This document shows positions 1-6,287 of a stretch of DNA of 26,226 nucleotides, piece by piece. Every line of letters begins with the position of its first letter. Position 1 is the first letter of the stretch. Under the pieces are notes generated by a model. It was not told the origin of the DNA, searched no databases, and saw only the letters and a program-made list of their open reading frames with translations. Source of the DNA: CACKLF01 sp002725175 (lineage in GTDB: Bacteria > Pseudomonadota > Alphaproteobacteria > Rhodobacterales > Rhodobacteraceae); assembly GCA_002725175.2 (NCBI GenBank), contig PBQX02000049.1, positions 1 to 26,226 on the forward strand, given 5' to 3'. Position numbers and translations under genes: made by a program.

Positions 1-995
1 ACCCCATTCATAAATCCCAGAAGAATTACTGCATTTTCAAGGCTAAAGTTAATTTGGAAATTTCCTAAAGCTGCAATGAGGGCAAGAGAAAATGCGGACC
101 CTATGCAGCCAAAAATTACCCAATTTTTTAATTTACCAAGCTTTAAACCAGAAGCCAAAATTCCTACTGTAAGCATCCCAACAAATATCCCAAAGTTTTG
201 TTTTCCAGAAAGGCTAGTTGATTCTCCAACAGAATAATTAAATACCAATCCAGCATAAGGTTCTAGGATTAATTCTTGCATAAAGAACGCTGTCATTGAC
301 AAGAAGACAAAGATGGTAAAATTTCTAGCCCTGCTTTCTGACCAAACTTCCTTAAGGCCTTCGATTAGTTTCGGTTGAGATATTTTTTTATTAATTTTTG
401 ATAATTTTTTTTCAATCCCATAAACCCCCAAGTTTGTAAGAAAAAAGTAAAAAATACACAGGCAGGATACAATAGTTAATAATCGTTTTGGGGAAAATGG
501 ATCTAGGATTTTTCCTAAGATTACGGCGGTGATTGCAATACCGAAAATCATCATTAGCCATGTTATTGTTGCTGCTGCTGCTCTTCTTCTTTCTGCAGTT
601 CCTGTGGCTAATAATGCTAATAGGCACGTGCCAGCTGCGCCTACACCTAGCCCAATGAGCGCATAAGCCAATATTGAAGTTGCGTAGGCTAAAAAAACAT
701 GCTTGCTGAACAGTACAACTCCTAAACATGCGAGAATTGTCCCTAAGCAGAGAGTTATTACTCCGCCAATGATCCACTTAGTTCTTTTTCCTCCATTGTC
801 AGAAAAATGACCCCAACTCGGCCTGGTGATTTGGACGCCATAATGAAATGCTACCAATAAACCAGGGATAGTTGCTGCTAAGGCATACTCGACTACCATA
901 AGCCTATTAAGAGTTGAGGTGGTTATTACCACTAATGCTCCTAAGGTCATTTGTACTAAGCCAAGTCTAAAAATTGAAACCCAAGTTAAATGCAT
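1..995 (-). CDS. PucC/LhaA-family (Bch2/orf428-like) membrane protein, C-terminus cut by window edge
   Basis: About 331 residues are visible, read from ATG at 995; the 3' end lies off the left edge. The N-terminus (MHLTWVSIFRLGLVQMTLGA, then a TSTLNRLMVVEYAL stretch and HYGVQITRPSWGHFSDNGG) is the hallmark of the BCH2/PucC branch of the major facilitator superfamily, which acts in light-harvesting complex assembly or bacteriochlorophyll handling in the inner membrane. Hydrophobic segments alternate with short loops, as expected for a 12-helix carrier. It lies directly downstream of bchG (stop at 1034), matching the bchG-orf428-bchP order of Rhodobacter, so bchP is expected just beyond the edge. 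AAGGT about 6 nt upstream supports the ATG; an in-frame GTG at 1022 is an alternative start. It is a paralogue of lhaA at 13002. The family is secure; the exact cargo is unknown. Confidence 0.85.
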   Translation of the reverse strand, partial: MHLTWVSIFRLGLVQMTLGALVVITTSTLNRLMVVEYALAATIPGLLVAFHYGVQITRPSWGHFSDNGGKRTKWIIGGVITLCLGTILACLGVVLFSKHVFLAYATSILAYALIGLGVGAAGTCLLALLATGTAERRRAAAATITWLMMIFGIAITAVILGKILDPFSPKRLLTIVSCLCIFYFFLTNLGVYGIEKKLSKINKKISQPKLIEGLKEVWSESRARNFTIFVFLSMTAFFMQELILEPYAGLVFNYSVGESTSLSGKQNFGIFVGMLTVGILASGLKLGKLKNWVIFGCIGSAFSLALIAALGNFQINFSLENAVILLGFMNG

Positions 996-1033
996 TGTGT
1001 TACCTTGTAAAAAATTCTCCACATCTTTGTCAT

Positions 1034-1933
1034 CTAAATAAGTCCCCTCAAAGCTATGGCTGCGATCATCATTCCAATCACGTATAAAGTCACTCCAGTG
1101 GCATTATACCAGGGGGCCATTTTTTCAGGATTTTTGATTAACTTTCGCATAAGAATAATTTGGGAAATTACCAATAGCCCTATCAGAATAGCTTCTATAA
1201 ATTCTCCAAAAAAATAAAGAAGAGAAATAACAATTAGCTGAGGTATTGTCATAACTGCGCAGGCTACTTTAGAGGCTTTCTCAGGGCCCATAGTTACTGG
1301 CAGGGAGTTCACCCCGGTGATGGTATCACCCTTTAATGCCTTGAAGTCATTCAGGGTCATTATGCCAAAGGCGCCAAAGGCATAAAGGGCTGCAAATAAC
1401 AGAATTTTTATATCTGGAAGCCCTTGGGAAATAACCGCAGCCCCAGTAAACCAAGGTAACCCTTCATAGCAAATAGCAACAATTGAAGGACCTAATATAC
1501 CCGATTTCTTTAATCTTATAGGCTCAACAGAGTATACCCACGCGCAAAATATTGCAACGATGGTAGCAATTAATACCCACTCCCCTAAACTCCAGCCAAT
1601 TAATAGTCCTCCGAAACTTAATATAATAGCTAAGGAAAATGCCCACGTGCTAGATATTCGACCTGAGGGTATTGGGCGTGAAGGCTCATTTATAGCGTCT
1701 ACGACCCTATCTCCCCAGTCATTTATGGCCTGGCTCATTCCGCAAATAACGGGGCCCGCTAATAAAATTCCTAAAAGCACTATTGGCAGATGCTCTAGAA
1801 AGATAAACCCAGCGGATACTGCACCGCATAAAAATGCCCACATAGGTGGAAACCAAGTTATTGGCTTTAGTAGCTCTACAGAAACACTCAAATTGGCCAA
1901 TTTTCTTATGTGTACACTTTGATTGACAATCAT
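1034..1933 (-). CDS. bchG: Bacteriochlorophyll synthase (bacteriochlorophyllide geranylgeranyl/phytyl transferase) BchG
   Basis: This UbiA-family polytopic prenyltransferase esterifies bacteriochlorophyllide a with geranylgeranyl (or phytyl) diphosphate, the last major step of bacteriochlorophyll a synthesis. The 299-residue length is normal for BchG. The N-terminal ELLKPITWFPPMWAF segment is typical. The first aspartate motif is NDWGDRVVDAINEPSRPIPS (residues 71-90), and the second, NDFKALKGD, is at about 195-203, in the form seen in chlorophyll synthases rather than UbiA or COX10. Hydrophobic helices fill the rest. The ATG at 1933 gives an N-terminus of the usual length. It is the third gene of the minus-strand set aerR-ppsR-bchG and has its own 118-bp upstream gap. 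A TGT-N12-ACA PpsR-type site covers the first codons. Recognition is firm. Confidence 0.95.
   Translation of the reverse strand: MIVNQSVHIRKLANLSVSVELLKPITWFPPMWAFLCGAVSAGFIFLEHLPIVLLGILLAGPVICGMSQAINDWGDRVVDAINEPSRPIPSGRISSTWAFSLAIILSFGGLLIGWSLGEWVLIATIVAIFCAWVYSVEPIRLKKSGILGPSIVAICYEGLPWFTGAAVISQGLPDIKILLFAALYAFGAFGIMTLNDFKALKGDTITGVNSLPVTMGPEKASKVACAVMTIPQLIVISLLYFFGEFIEAILIGLLVISQIILMRKLIKNPEKMAPWYNATGVTLYVIGMMIAAIALRGLI
1911..1928. promoter_or_regulatory. PpsR/CrtJ-type site at the bchG start
   Basis: TGTACACTTTGATTGACA is an exact TGT-N12-ACA palindrome, the published consensus for PpsR/CrtJ. It covers codons 2-8 of bchG, immediately inside the start codon. Repression here would act as a roadblock or on early elongation unless a second site lies upstream. 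One 18-bp match of this kind can arise by chance in AT-rich DNA, so function is inferred from its position. Confidence 0.5.
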
Positions 1934-1941
1934 AGTTTGAT

Positions 1942-1955
1942 ATTTGTCGACAAAT
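1942..1955. promoter_or_regulatory. 14-bp perfect palindrome upstream of bchG
   Basis: ATTTGTCGACAAAT is a perfect 14-bp inverted repeat in the 118-bp gap (1934-2051) between ppsR and bchG, 9-22 bp before the bchG start. It has no loop, so it is not a terminator. A dimeric regulator could bind it, but it does not match FnrL (TTGAT-N4-ATCAA) or the spaced PpsR consensus. I see nothing else recognisable in the gap. Confidence 0.35.
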
Positions 1956-2051
1956 GGAAATTTCGCAAGAGAAAAATCAACATATTTTTCTAAAATTCAG
2001 CGTAATTTTTTATTTTGTTGTTTATAGTTTGGCTTAAAAGAAAAAAGAGGC

Positions 2052-3440
2052 TTATTTCTTTAGTAACCCATATTTTCTTAGCTTTATGTACAGACTTTGT
2101 CTCGATAGGCTCAACATTTCAGCGGCAGCCACTCTATTATTTCTAGTTAATTCAAGTGCTGTCTTGATGCATATACGTTCAACGACGTCGCTCGTGTCTG
2201 AGACCAAATCTTTCAATGGGGCAGACCCAACCAACTTCATAGAATTCTCTAAAGCCTTATCTGATATCGTATCTCCAGGTTTTTCTGTGACCATTCCTTT
2301 ATTAGAAGTTCTTAAAATAAATCCGAGAAAACTATTGCCTTGTATTTTCATTTTGGAGGCTGAGATTTCAACATTAACATTTGTGCCATGCGCACATCTC
2401 AATTTTGTAAAATAAGAGCCTACAATATCTTCAGATTTTAATGTCTCAATTAAAACCCTTAGATCGACTGTTCCTCTTTCCAGAAAGTCTTCAAAAGATT
2501 TGCCTTCCAAGTTTGAAAAATTAAGAATGTTGCAGGTATTTAAAAATCGTTCATTTGCATGATAAATTATGCCATCTTCGGTGGTTATAACTATAGAATC
2601 TGGACATTTTTCATAAAATTCTTTTAAGAGAGGGTGGGGGTCAACAGCTTCAGAAGAGCCACTTACTTCCAGCTCAACTTTACATATAGCTAACAGGTCT
2701 GCACCTGATCTAAAAAAAGTGGGTCTAATCGCTACCCTTTGGCCGCCTATAGATTTCAGAGAGTTTGCAGAAGAAAAATTTTCAGCATTAAGTCTTAAAT
2801 ACTCAGTCAGTTCCTCTGGAGAGATCTCTGGAAAGAAGTTAGAGAATTGGAGAGCTTTAAGGTTATCTGATTTAATGGAAAAATATTTTTTTGCAGCCTC
2901 GTTGTAGTCTTGTATTTTTAAAGAAGCAGTGTCTATTACTAATAAAGCATCATTAGAGGATTCCAGTATTACTCTATACCGCACATCAAAGGCCCTGTAG
3001 GTTTCATATTCTCTTTCTAGTCGAATTTGAGTTTCGACTAACTGTTTTTGAATATCGGTAACTGTTTTGAGGCTTTTCCCAATTAATAGACTTTGATTAG
3101 GTTGCCCAGTTTCATGAGCATGGTAACTTACGGCAAATTCAGTTTGATTATCGGATTTATGGTTTAATTCCAAAGCCTCTTTTTTTTCATTGAGTGTCTT
3201 TGAAGATACATCAATATACGAGAAAATCTTTCTGATGCTTTCAGGAGCTAAAATCTCTCTCAAATTTTTCCCCCTCCAAAGGGAGATTCTATCAAATGTC
3301 TGGGAAGATGAATCAAGAATTTGTCCTTTGTTATCAATTAAAAGGCAAATATCAGAGGCTTTTAAAAGAGCAGAAGCTACCACTCCGCCAAACAATTTTG
3401 AAATGCTAAAATGATCTTTTGTATTTATTTCCTGAGACAT
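2052..3440 (-). CDS. ppsR: PpsR/CrtJ photosynthesis repressor (PAS-PAS-HTH)
   Basis: A 462-residue redox- and light-responsive repressor of bch, crt and puc genes. An N-terminal domain (about 20-130) is followed by a coiled-coil-like Q-linker (about 130-150), PAS1 (about 155-260), PAS2 (about 272-385) and a Fis-type helix-turn-helix at the C-terminus (about 418-460), ending in RVAAAEMLSLSRQSLYIKLR. Cysteines fall at 253 (at the end of PAS1) and 424 (first helix of the HTH domain), almost exactly where Rhodobacter PpsR has Cys251 and Cys424, so thiol-based redox sensing is plausibly kept. It lies 18 bp downstream of aerR/ppaA and is probably cotranscribed with it. Three TGT-N12-ACA sites in this window are its likely targets. 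Identity is firm; the redox claim is by analogy. Confidence 0.95.
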   Translation of the reverse strand: MSQEINTKDHFSISKLFGGVVASALLKASDICLLIDNKGQILDSSSQTFDRISLWRGKNLREILAPESIRKIFSYIDVSSKTLNEKKEALELNHKSDNQTEFAVSYHAHETGQPNQSLLIGKSLKTVTDIQKQLVETQIRLEREYETYRAFDVRYRVILESSNDALLVIDTASLKIQDYNEAAKKYFSIKSDNLKALQFSNFFPEISPEELTEYLRLNAENFSSANSLKSIGGQRVAIRPTFFRSGADLLAICKVELEVSGSSEAVDPHPLLKEFYEKCPDSIVITTEDGIIYHANERFLNTCNILNFSNLEGKSFEDFLERGTVDLRVLIETLKSEDIVGSYFTKLRCAHGTNVNVEISASKMKIQGNSFLGFILRTSNKGMVTEKPGDTISDKALENSMKLVGSAPLKDLVSDTSDVVERICIKTALELTRNNRVAAAEMLSLSRQSLYIKLRKYGLLKK

Positions 3441-3458
3441 GCGTAAGTGCTATTTTGC

Positions 3459-4250
3459 TCAAAGTTTTTCAAGAACATTTTTGTTCGGAATGAGTAAGTT
3501 ATTCTTCGGCGTCAGCTCGCACATTTCTAGAATTTCTTCTGGTTTTGAATTTATTGCATCCAGGCCAGGTATTCTAGGACAATTACCAGTCCAGTTTTCG
3601 ATCTCACCGCCTAGAATAATAGGGCAGTTGACGGGCGTTATGGTTCTAATTAAGGCAATCAGTTTTTTCACTTCATCTATTAAAGTAAAGTCAGCCAAAG
3701 ATATTCCAATGAGGGAAAAGCTATTAACTTCTAGTAGCTTTTCAATTTCTTTGACCGAGGGATTAACTAATAGTAGAGGGTTACATCCAAGATTTTTGAA
3801 TATTCTGTGTGCTATTAAGCTTCCAAAAGTATGTGTCTCTTTCGGAGGAGTAAGTAGCAATATATTTGGAACGTTTTCGTAGGTCATCATATTTTCTAAG
3901 TACAAATGATCATACTTCTTCAAAAGAATTTGAAGATTCGCAATTCCTACTGATACTTTGCCAAAGGACAGAAGGTCTTGAGCCCATTGATTTCCTAAAA
4001 ACCTAGCAGTATCGGGAAAAAATTTCTCGTACAAGTGTTTGATTGATTTTTTGGAATTAAAAACTTTAGCCAGAAATTCAATTTGTTCATCATGGGAACC
4101 GTCAACGAGCTTGGTAGAAAATTCAATGACACTTTTTTGAGATAAATAGGATTTAAATTCGATTACATTTTTAGTTAATTCATTCAAAGCGAAATCGGCA
4201 ATACTAGCAGTGTATTTGCTTTGTTTATTATTCGATATATTGGATTTCAT
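3459..4250 (-). CDS. aerR: AerR/PpaA B12-binding regulator of PpsR
   Basis: A 263-residue protein made of an N-terminal helical cap (about 1-120) and a Rossmann-like cobalamin-binding (SCHIC) domain. The motif ETHTFG with His140 corresponds to the cobalamin-contacting histidine region of AerR/PpaA, and GISLADF (about 182-188) plus PIILGGE (about 210-216) complete the flavodoxin-like fold. In Rhodobacter, AerR/PpaA binds hydroxocobalamin and antagonises or modulates CrtJ/PpsR. There is no DNA-binding MerR domain, so it acts as an antirepressor or corepressor partner. It lies upstream of ppsR in the same orientation and diverges from the bchF superoperon across 268 bp holding PpsR-type sites. 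The ATG at 4250 gives the full cap domain. Family recognition is good; the direction of its effect here is unknown. Confidence 0.88.
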   Translation of the reverse strand: MKSNISNNKQSKYTASIADFALNELTKNVIEFKSYLSQKSVIEFSTKLVDGSHDEQIEFLAKVFNSKKSIKHLYEKFFPDTARFLGNQWAQDLLSFGKVSVGIANLQILLKKYDHLYLENMMTYENVPNILLLTPPKETHTFGSLIAHRIFKNLGCNPLLLVNPSVKEIEKLLEVNSFSLIGISLADFTLIDEVKKLIALIRTITPVNCPIILGGEIENWTGNCPRIPGLDAINSKPEEILEMCELTPKNNLLIPNKNVLEKL

Positions 4251-4368
4251 TTTGCCAAAGCCGTATTTGCCACTTTCAGCCCATAAGATGTTGATATGCT
4301 TGTCAGTTTAACCATCTAATGATCATTTTTATTACCATTTGCATCACTGTGAAACATTAAGATTAAAA

Positions 4369-4386
4369 TGTCAAAGAAAATTGACA
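4369..4386. promoter_or_regulatory. PpsR/CrtJ-type site 1 (distal to bchF)
   Basis: TGTCAAAGAAAATTGACA is a TGT-N12-ACA palindrome with six matching bases on each arm (TGTCAA/TTGACA), the strongest of the three such sites. It lies 133 bp before bchF and 119 bp before aerR, and pairs with the site at 4451. Paired sites are what cooperative PpsR binding uses in Rhodobacter. Confidence 0.72.
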
Positions 4387-4450
4387 AAATACCATATTTT
4401 ACTGAATAAAACATCATTTGGAGTGGAATCTCCGCAAATTAGGCCTTAAT

Positions 4451-4468
4451 TGTAAATTTTTGTTGACA
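4451..4468. promoter_or_regulatory. PpsR/CrtJ-type site 2 (overlaps bchF promoter)
   Basis: TGTAAATTTTTGTTGACA fits TGT-N12-ACA. Its right arm is the TTGACA that would serve as the -35 of the bchF promoter, so bound PpsR would directly block RNA polymerase. Confidence 0.7.
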
Positions 4469-4490
4469 CTTTTGTAGTCATGAATAGATT
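4463..4490 (+). promoter_or_regulatory. Candidate sigma-70 promoter of the bchF-hemA superoperon
   Basis: A perfect -35 TTGACA (4463-4468), a 16-bp spacer and a -10-like TAGATT (4485-4490, 4 of 6 matches) would start transcription near 4497, about 20 nt before bchF. The -35 lies in PpsR-type site 2. The -10 is imperfect, so the promoter is inferred. Confidence 0.5.
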
Positions 4491-4518
4491 TAATACATAA
4501 GTATTTAGGGAGAGCTGC

Positions 4519-5016
4519 ATGACCGGTAAATCTGACAGCGGCATAGCAAATCATCAGATATACACTGATGAACAGAGGGAGCGTAGAGATAATACGATAT
4601 GGACAACCGTACAAGGGATTTTGGCGCCCTTGCAGTTCATAATTTTTGGGATATCATTGGTATTACTCGTGCGATATTTGCAGTTTGGTGTGGGCTACGA
4701 GGCCGCTACTTTATCAGTATTGGCAAAGACCGCGATTCTTTACACAATCATGATAACTGGAGCTATTTGGGAAAAAGTGGTGTTTGGACAATATTTGCTT
4801 GCCCCTTCATTTTTCTGGGAAGATGTTTTTAGTTTTTTTGTAATTGCAGCGCATACGGTATACGTAGTAGCTCTATATTGTAATTTTTTCGAGCCCACTT
4901 CTTTAGTCTATATAGCTTTGTTGGCTTATTTTCTTTATGTAATCAATGCTTTTCAGTTTATTTGGAAATTTAGGCTAGCTCGCCTTAAATTAGATCGCGC
5001 GCAGGTTGTCGCATGA
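4519..5016 (+). CDS. bchF: 3-vinyl bacteriochlorophyllide hydratase BchF
   Basis: A 165-residue integral membrane enzyme that hydrates the C3 vinyl group of chlorophyllide or bacteriochlorophyllide to 3-hydroxyethyl, on the branch to bacteriochlorophyll a. The sequence has the BchF signature: a polar N-terminus with YTDEQRERRDNTIWTTVQG, about four hydrophobic segments, the conserved GAIWEKVVFGQYLLAPSFFW block (residues about 82-101), and an ending FQFIWKFRLARLKLDRA. Length is normal. AGGGAGAG about 6 nt before the ATG is a good ribosome site. It is the first gene of the superoperon, behind the PpsR-controlled promoter, and overlaps bchN by 4 nt (ATGA). Confidence 0.95.
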   Translation: MTGKSDSGIANHQIYTDEQRERRDNTIWTTVQGILAPLQFIIFGISLVLLVRYLQFGVGYEAATLSVLAKTAILYTIMITGAIWEKVVFGQYLLAPSFFWEDVFSFFVIAAHTVYVVALYCNFFEPTSLVYIALLAYFLYVINAFQFIWKFRLARLKLDRAQVVA

Positions 5017-6287
5017 ATGATTTATCAAATACGCCTAGTTTTAAAAGTTGCTCTGAACAGCCTATACTTAAAGAGCGAGGACAAAGGGAGGTATTCTGTG
5101 GGCTTACAGGAATAATTTGGCTCCATAGAAAAATTCAAGATGCCTTCTTTTTAGTCGTCGGGTCTCGAACATGTGCCCATCTTCTGCAATCAGCAGCTGG
5201 TGTGATGATTTTTGCTGAACCAAGGTTTGGGACTGCAATCCTAGAAGAAAAGGATTTAGCTGGAATGGCTGATGCGCATGAAGAGCTTGACCGAGAAGTT
5301 GACGTATTATTATCTAGGAGATCAGATATAAGACAGCTATTCCTAGTAGGCTCTTGTCCATCAGAGGTCATAAAGCTAGATCTCTCTAGGGCAGCTGAGA
5401 GGTTAACTAAGAAATATGCTCCTAAGGTAAGGGTCTTAAATTACTCGGGTTCTGGAATTGAGACAACTTTTACCCAGGGAGAGGATGCTTGCTTGGCATC
5501 TATGGTTCCAGTGCTAGATTCAACAGATGAAGATCAATTGTTATTAGTTGGTTCTTTGCCAGATGTTGTTGAAGACCAATTTCTTAAAACATTCGAACTT
5601 TTTGGACTTAAGAATGTAAAAACATTGCCGGCCCGATCCAAGAATTTAGAACCTAAAATTGGTAAGGGTACGAAATTTATTCTCGCTCAGCCATTTTTAG
5701 GGGATACAGTCGAAGAGTTATCAAAAAAAGGTGCTGAGCAAATTTTAGCTCCATTTCCTTTTGGTGCTGTTGGTACCACTGCTTGGCTTAAGGCAGTGGC
5801 AGAGGAGTTCAACGTTCGTGAAGATATTTTTGAAAGTGTGATAGCGGCGCCCAGAGCTAGGGCGGAAAAAGCTATTGAAATAGCAAGAAAGCATCTTGAA
5901 GGAAAATCGATCTTTTTCTTTCCTGATAGCCAGTTGGAAATCCCATTGGCTCGTTTTTTAACTCAAGAATGTGGCATGAAAGCAATTGAAATCGGGAGTC
6001 CTTACATTCATAAAGGAATTGTTGGCCCGGATTTGGATATGCTGGAAATTGGACCTACTCTGTCCGAAGGTCAAGATGTAGACAAACAATTAGATCGATG
6101 TCGTGAATCTAACCCTGATTTAACTGTGTGTGGCTTAGGATTGGCCAATCCTTTGGAGAAAGAAGGTCTTACAACTAAATGGGCGATAGAGTTAGTGTTT
6201 TCACCGATACACGGCTATGACCAAGCAGGAGATCTAGCGGGACTTTTTTCTAGGCCCATTAGGCGAGGAGAGGCCTTAAAGTTTTGA
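5013..6287 (+). CDS. bchN: Dark-operative protochlorophyllide reductase subunit N
   Basis: A 424-residue nitrogenase-like component that forms the NB heterotetramer with BchB. It reduces the C17=C18 bond of protochlorophyllide with electrons from BchL, in the dark. Cys29, Cys54 and Cys115 keep the exact spacing (+25, +61) of the three NB-cluster cysteines of Rhodobacter BchN (26, 51, 112), so the [4Fe-4S] site is intact. The conserved VGSCPSEVI segment surrounds Cys115. Length and ends are normal. Start and stop both overlap neighbours by 4 nt, implying translational coupling within bchF-N-B. Confidence 0.97.
   Translation: MNDLSNTPSFKSCSEQPILKERGQREVFCGLTGIIWLHRKIQDAFFLVVGSRTCAHLLQSAAGVMIFAEPRFGTAILEEKDLAGMADAHEELDREVDVLLSRRSDIRQLFLVGSCPSEVIKLDLSRAAERLTKKYAPKVRVLNYSGSGIETTFTQGEDACLASMVPVLDSTDEDQLLLVGSLPDVVEDQFLKTFELFGLKNVKTLPARSKNLEPKIGKGTKFILAQPFLGDTVEELSKKGAEQILAPFPFGAVGTTAWLKAVAEEFNVREDIFESVIAAPRARAEKAIEIARKHLEGKSIFFFPDSQLEIPLARFLTQECGMKAIEIGSPYIHKGIVGPDLDMLEIGPTLSEGQDVDKQLDRCRESNPDLTVCGLGLANPLEKEGLTTKWAIELVFSPIHGYDQAGDLAGLFSRPIRRGEALKF

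Larger units (their letters stand above)
4251..4518. promoter_or_regulatory. Divergent aerR/bchF control region
   Basis: This 268-bp gene-free, very AT-rich stretch separates the minus-strand regulator set from the plus-strand bch-puh superoperon. It holds two TGT-N12-ACA palindromes whose starts are 82 bp apart (4369 and 4451), a candidate sigma-70 promoter for bchF, and a purine-rich ribosome site (AGGGAGAG at 4507-4514) before the bchF ATG. The left palindrome carries TTGACA on both strands, so it could overlap a -35 for either direction, but I see no good -10 for aerR. Confidence 0.75.

Noticed and set aside
412..777. 121-aa open frame on the minus strand
   Set aside because: It overlaps the PucC-like gene in another frame, and its composition (many Asn, Arg, Ser, Cys, no family pattern) is that of a shadow. 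The other frame gives a clear membrane-protein family.
2086..2415. Plus-strand open frames opposite ppsR and aerR (also 2719-2907, 3190-3414, 3439-3882)
   Set aside because: They are antisense shadows of well recognised genes, with no ribosome sites and no family features.
4301..4318. Further PpsR-type site starting at TGTCAG
   Set aside because: The 3' half is CTA, not ACA, at the required spacing.
4414..4614. 66-aa minus-strand frame across the bchF start
   Set aside because: It covers the promoter and the bchF start and shows no recognisable protein features.
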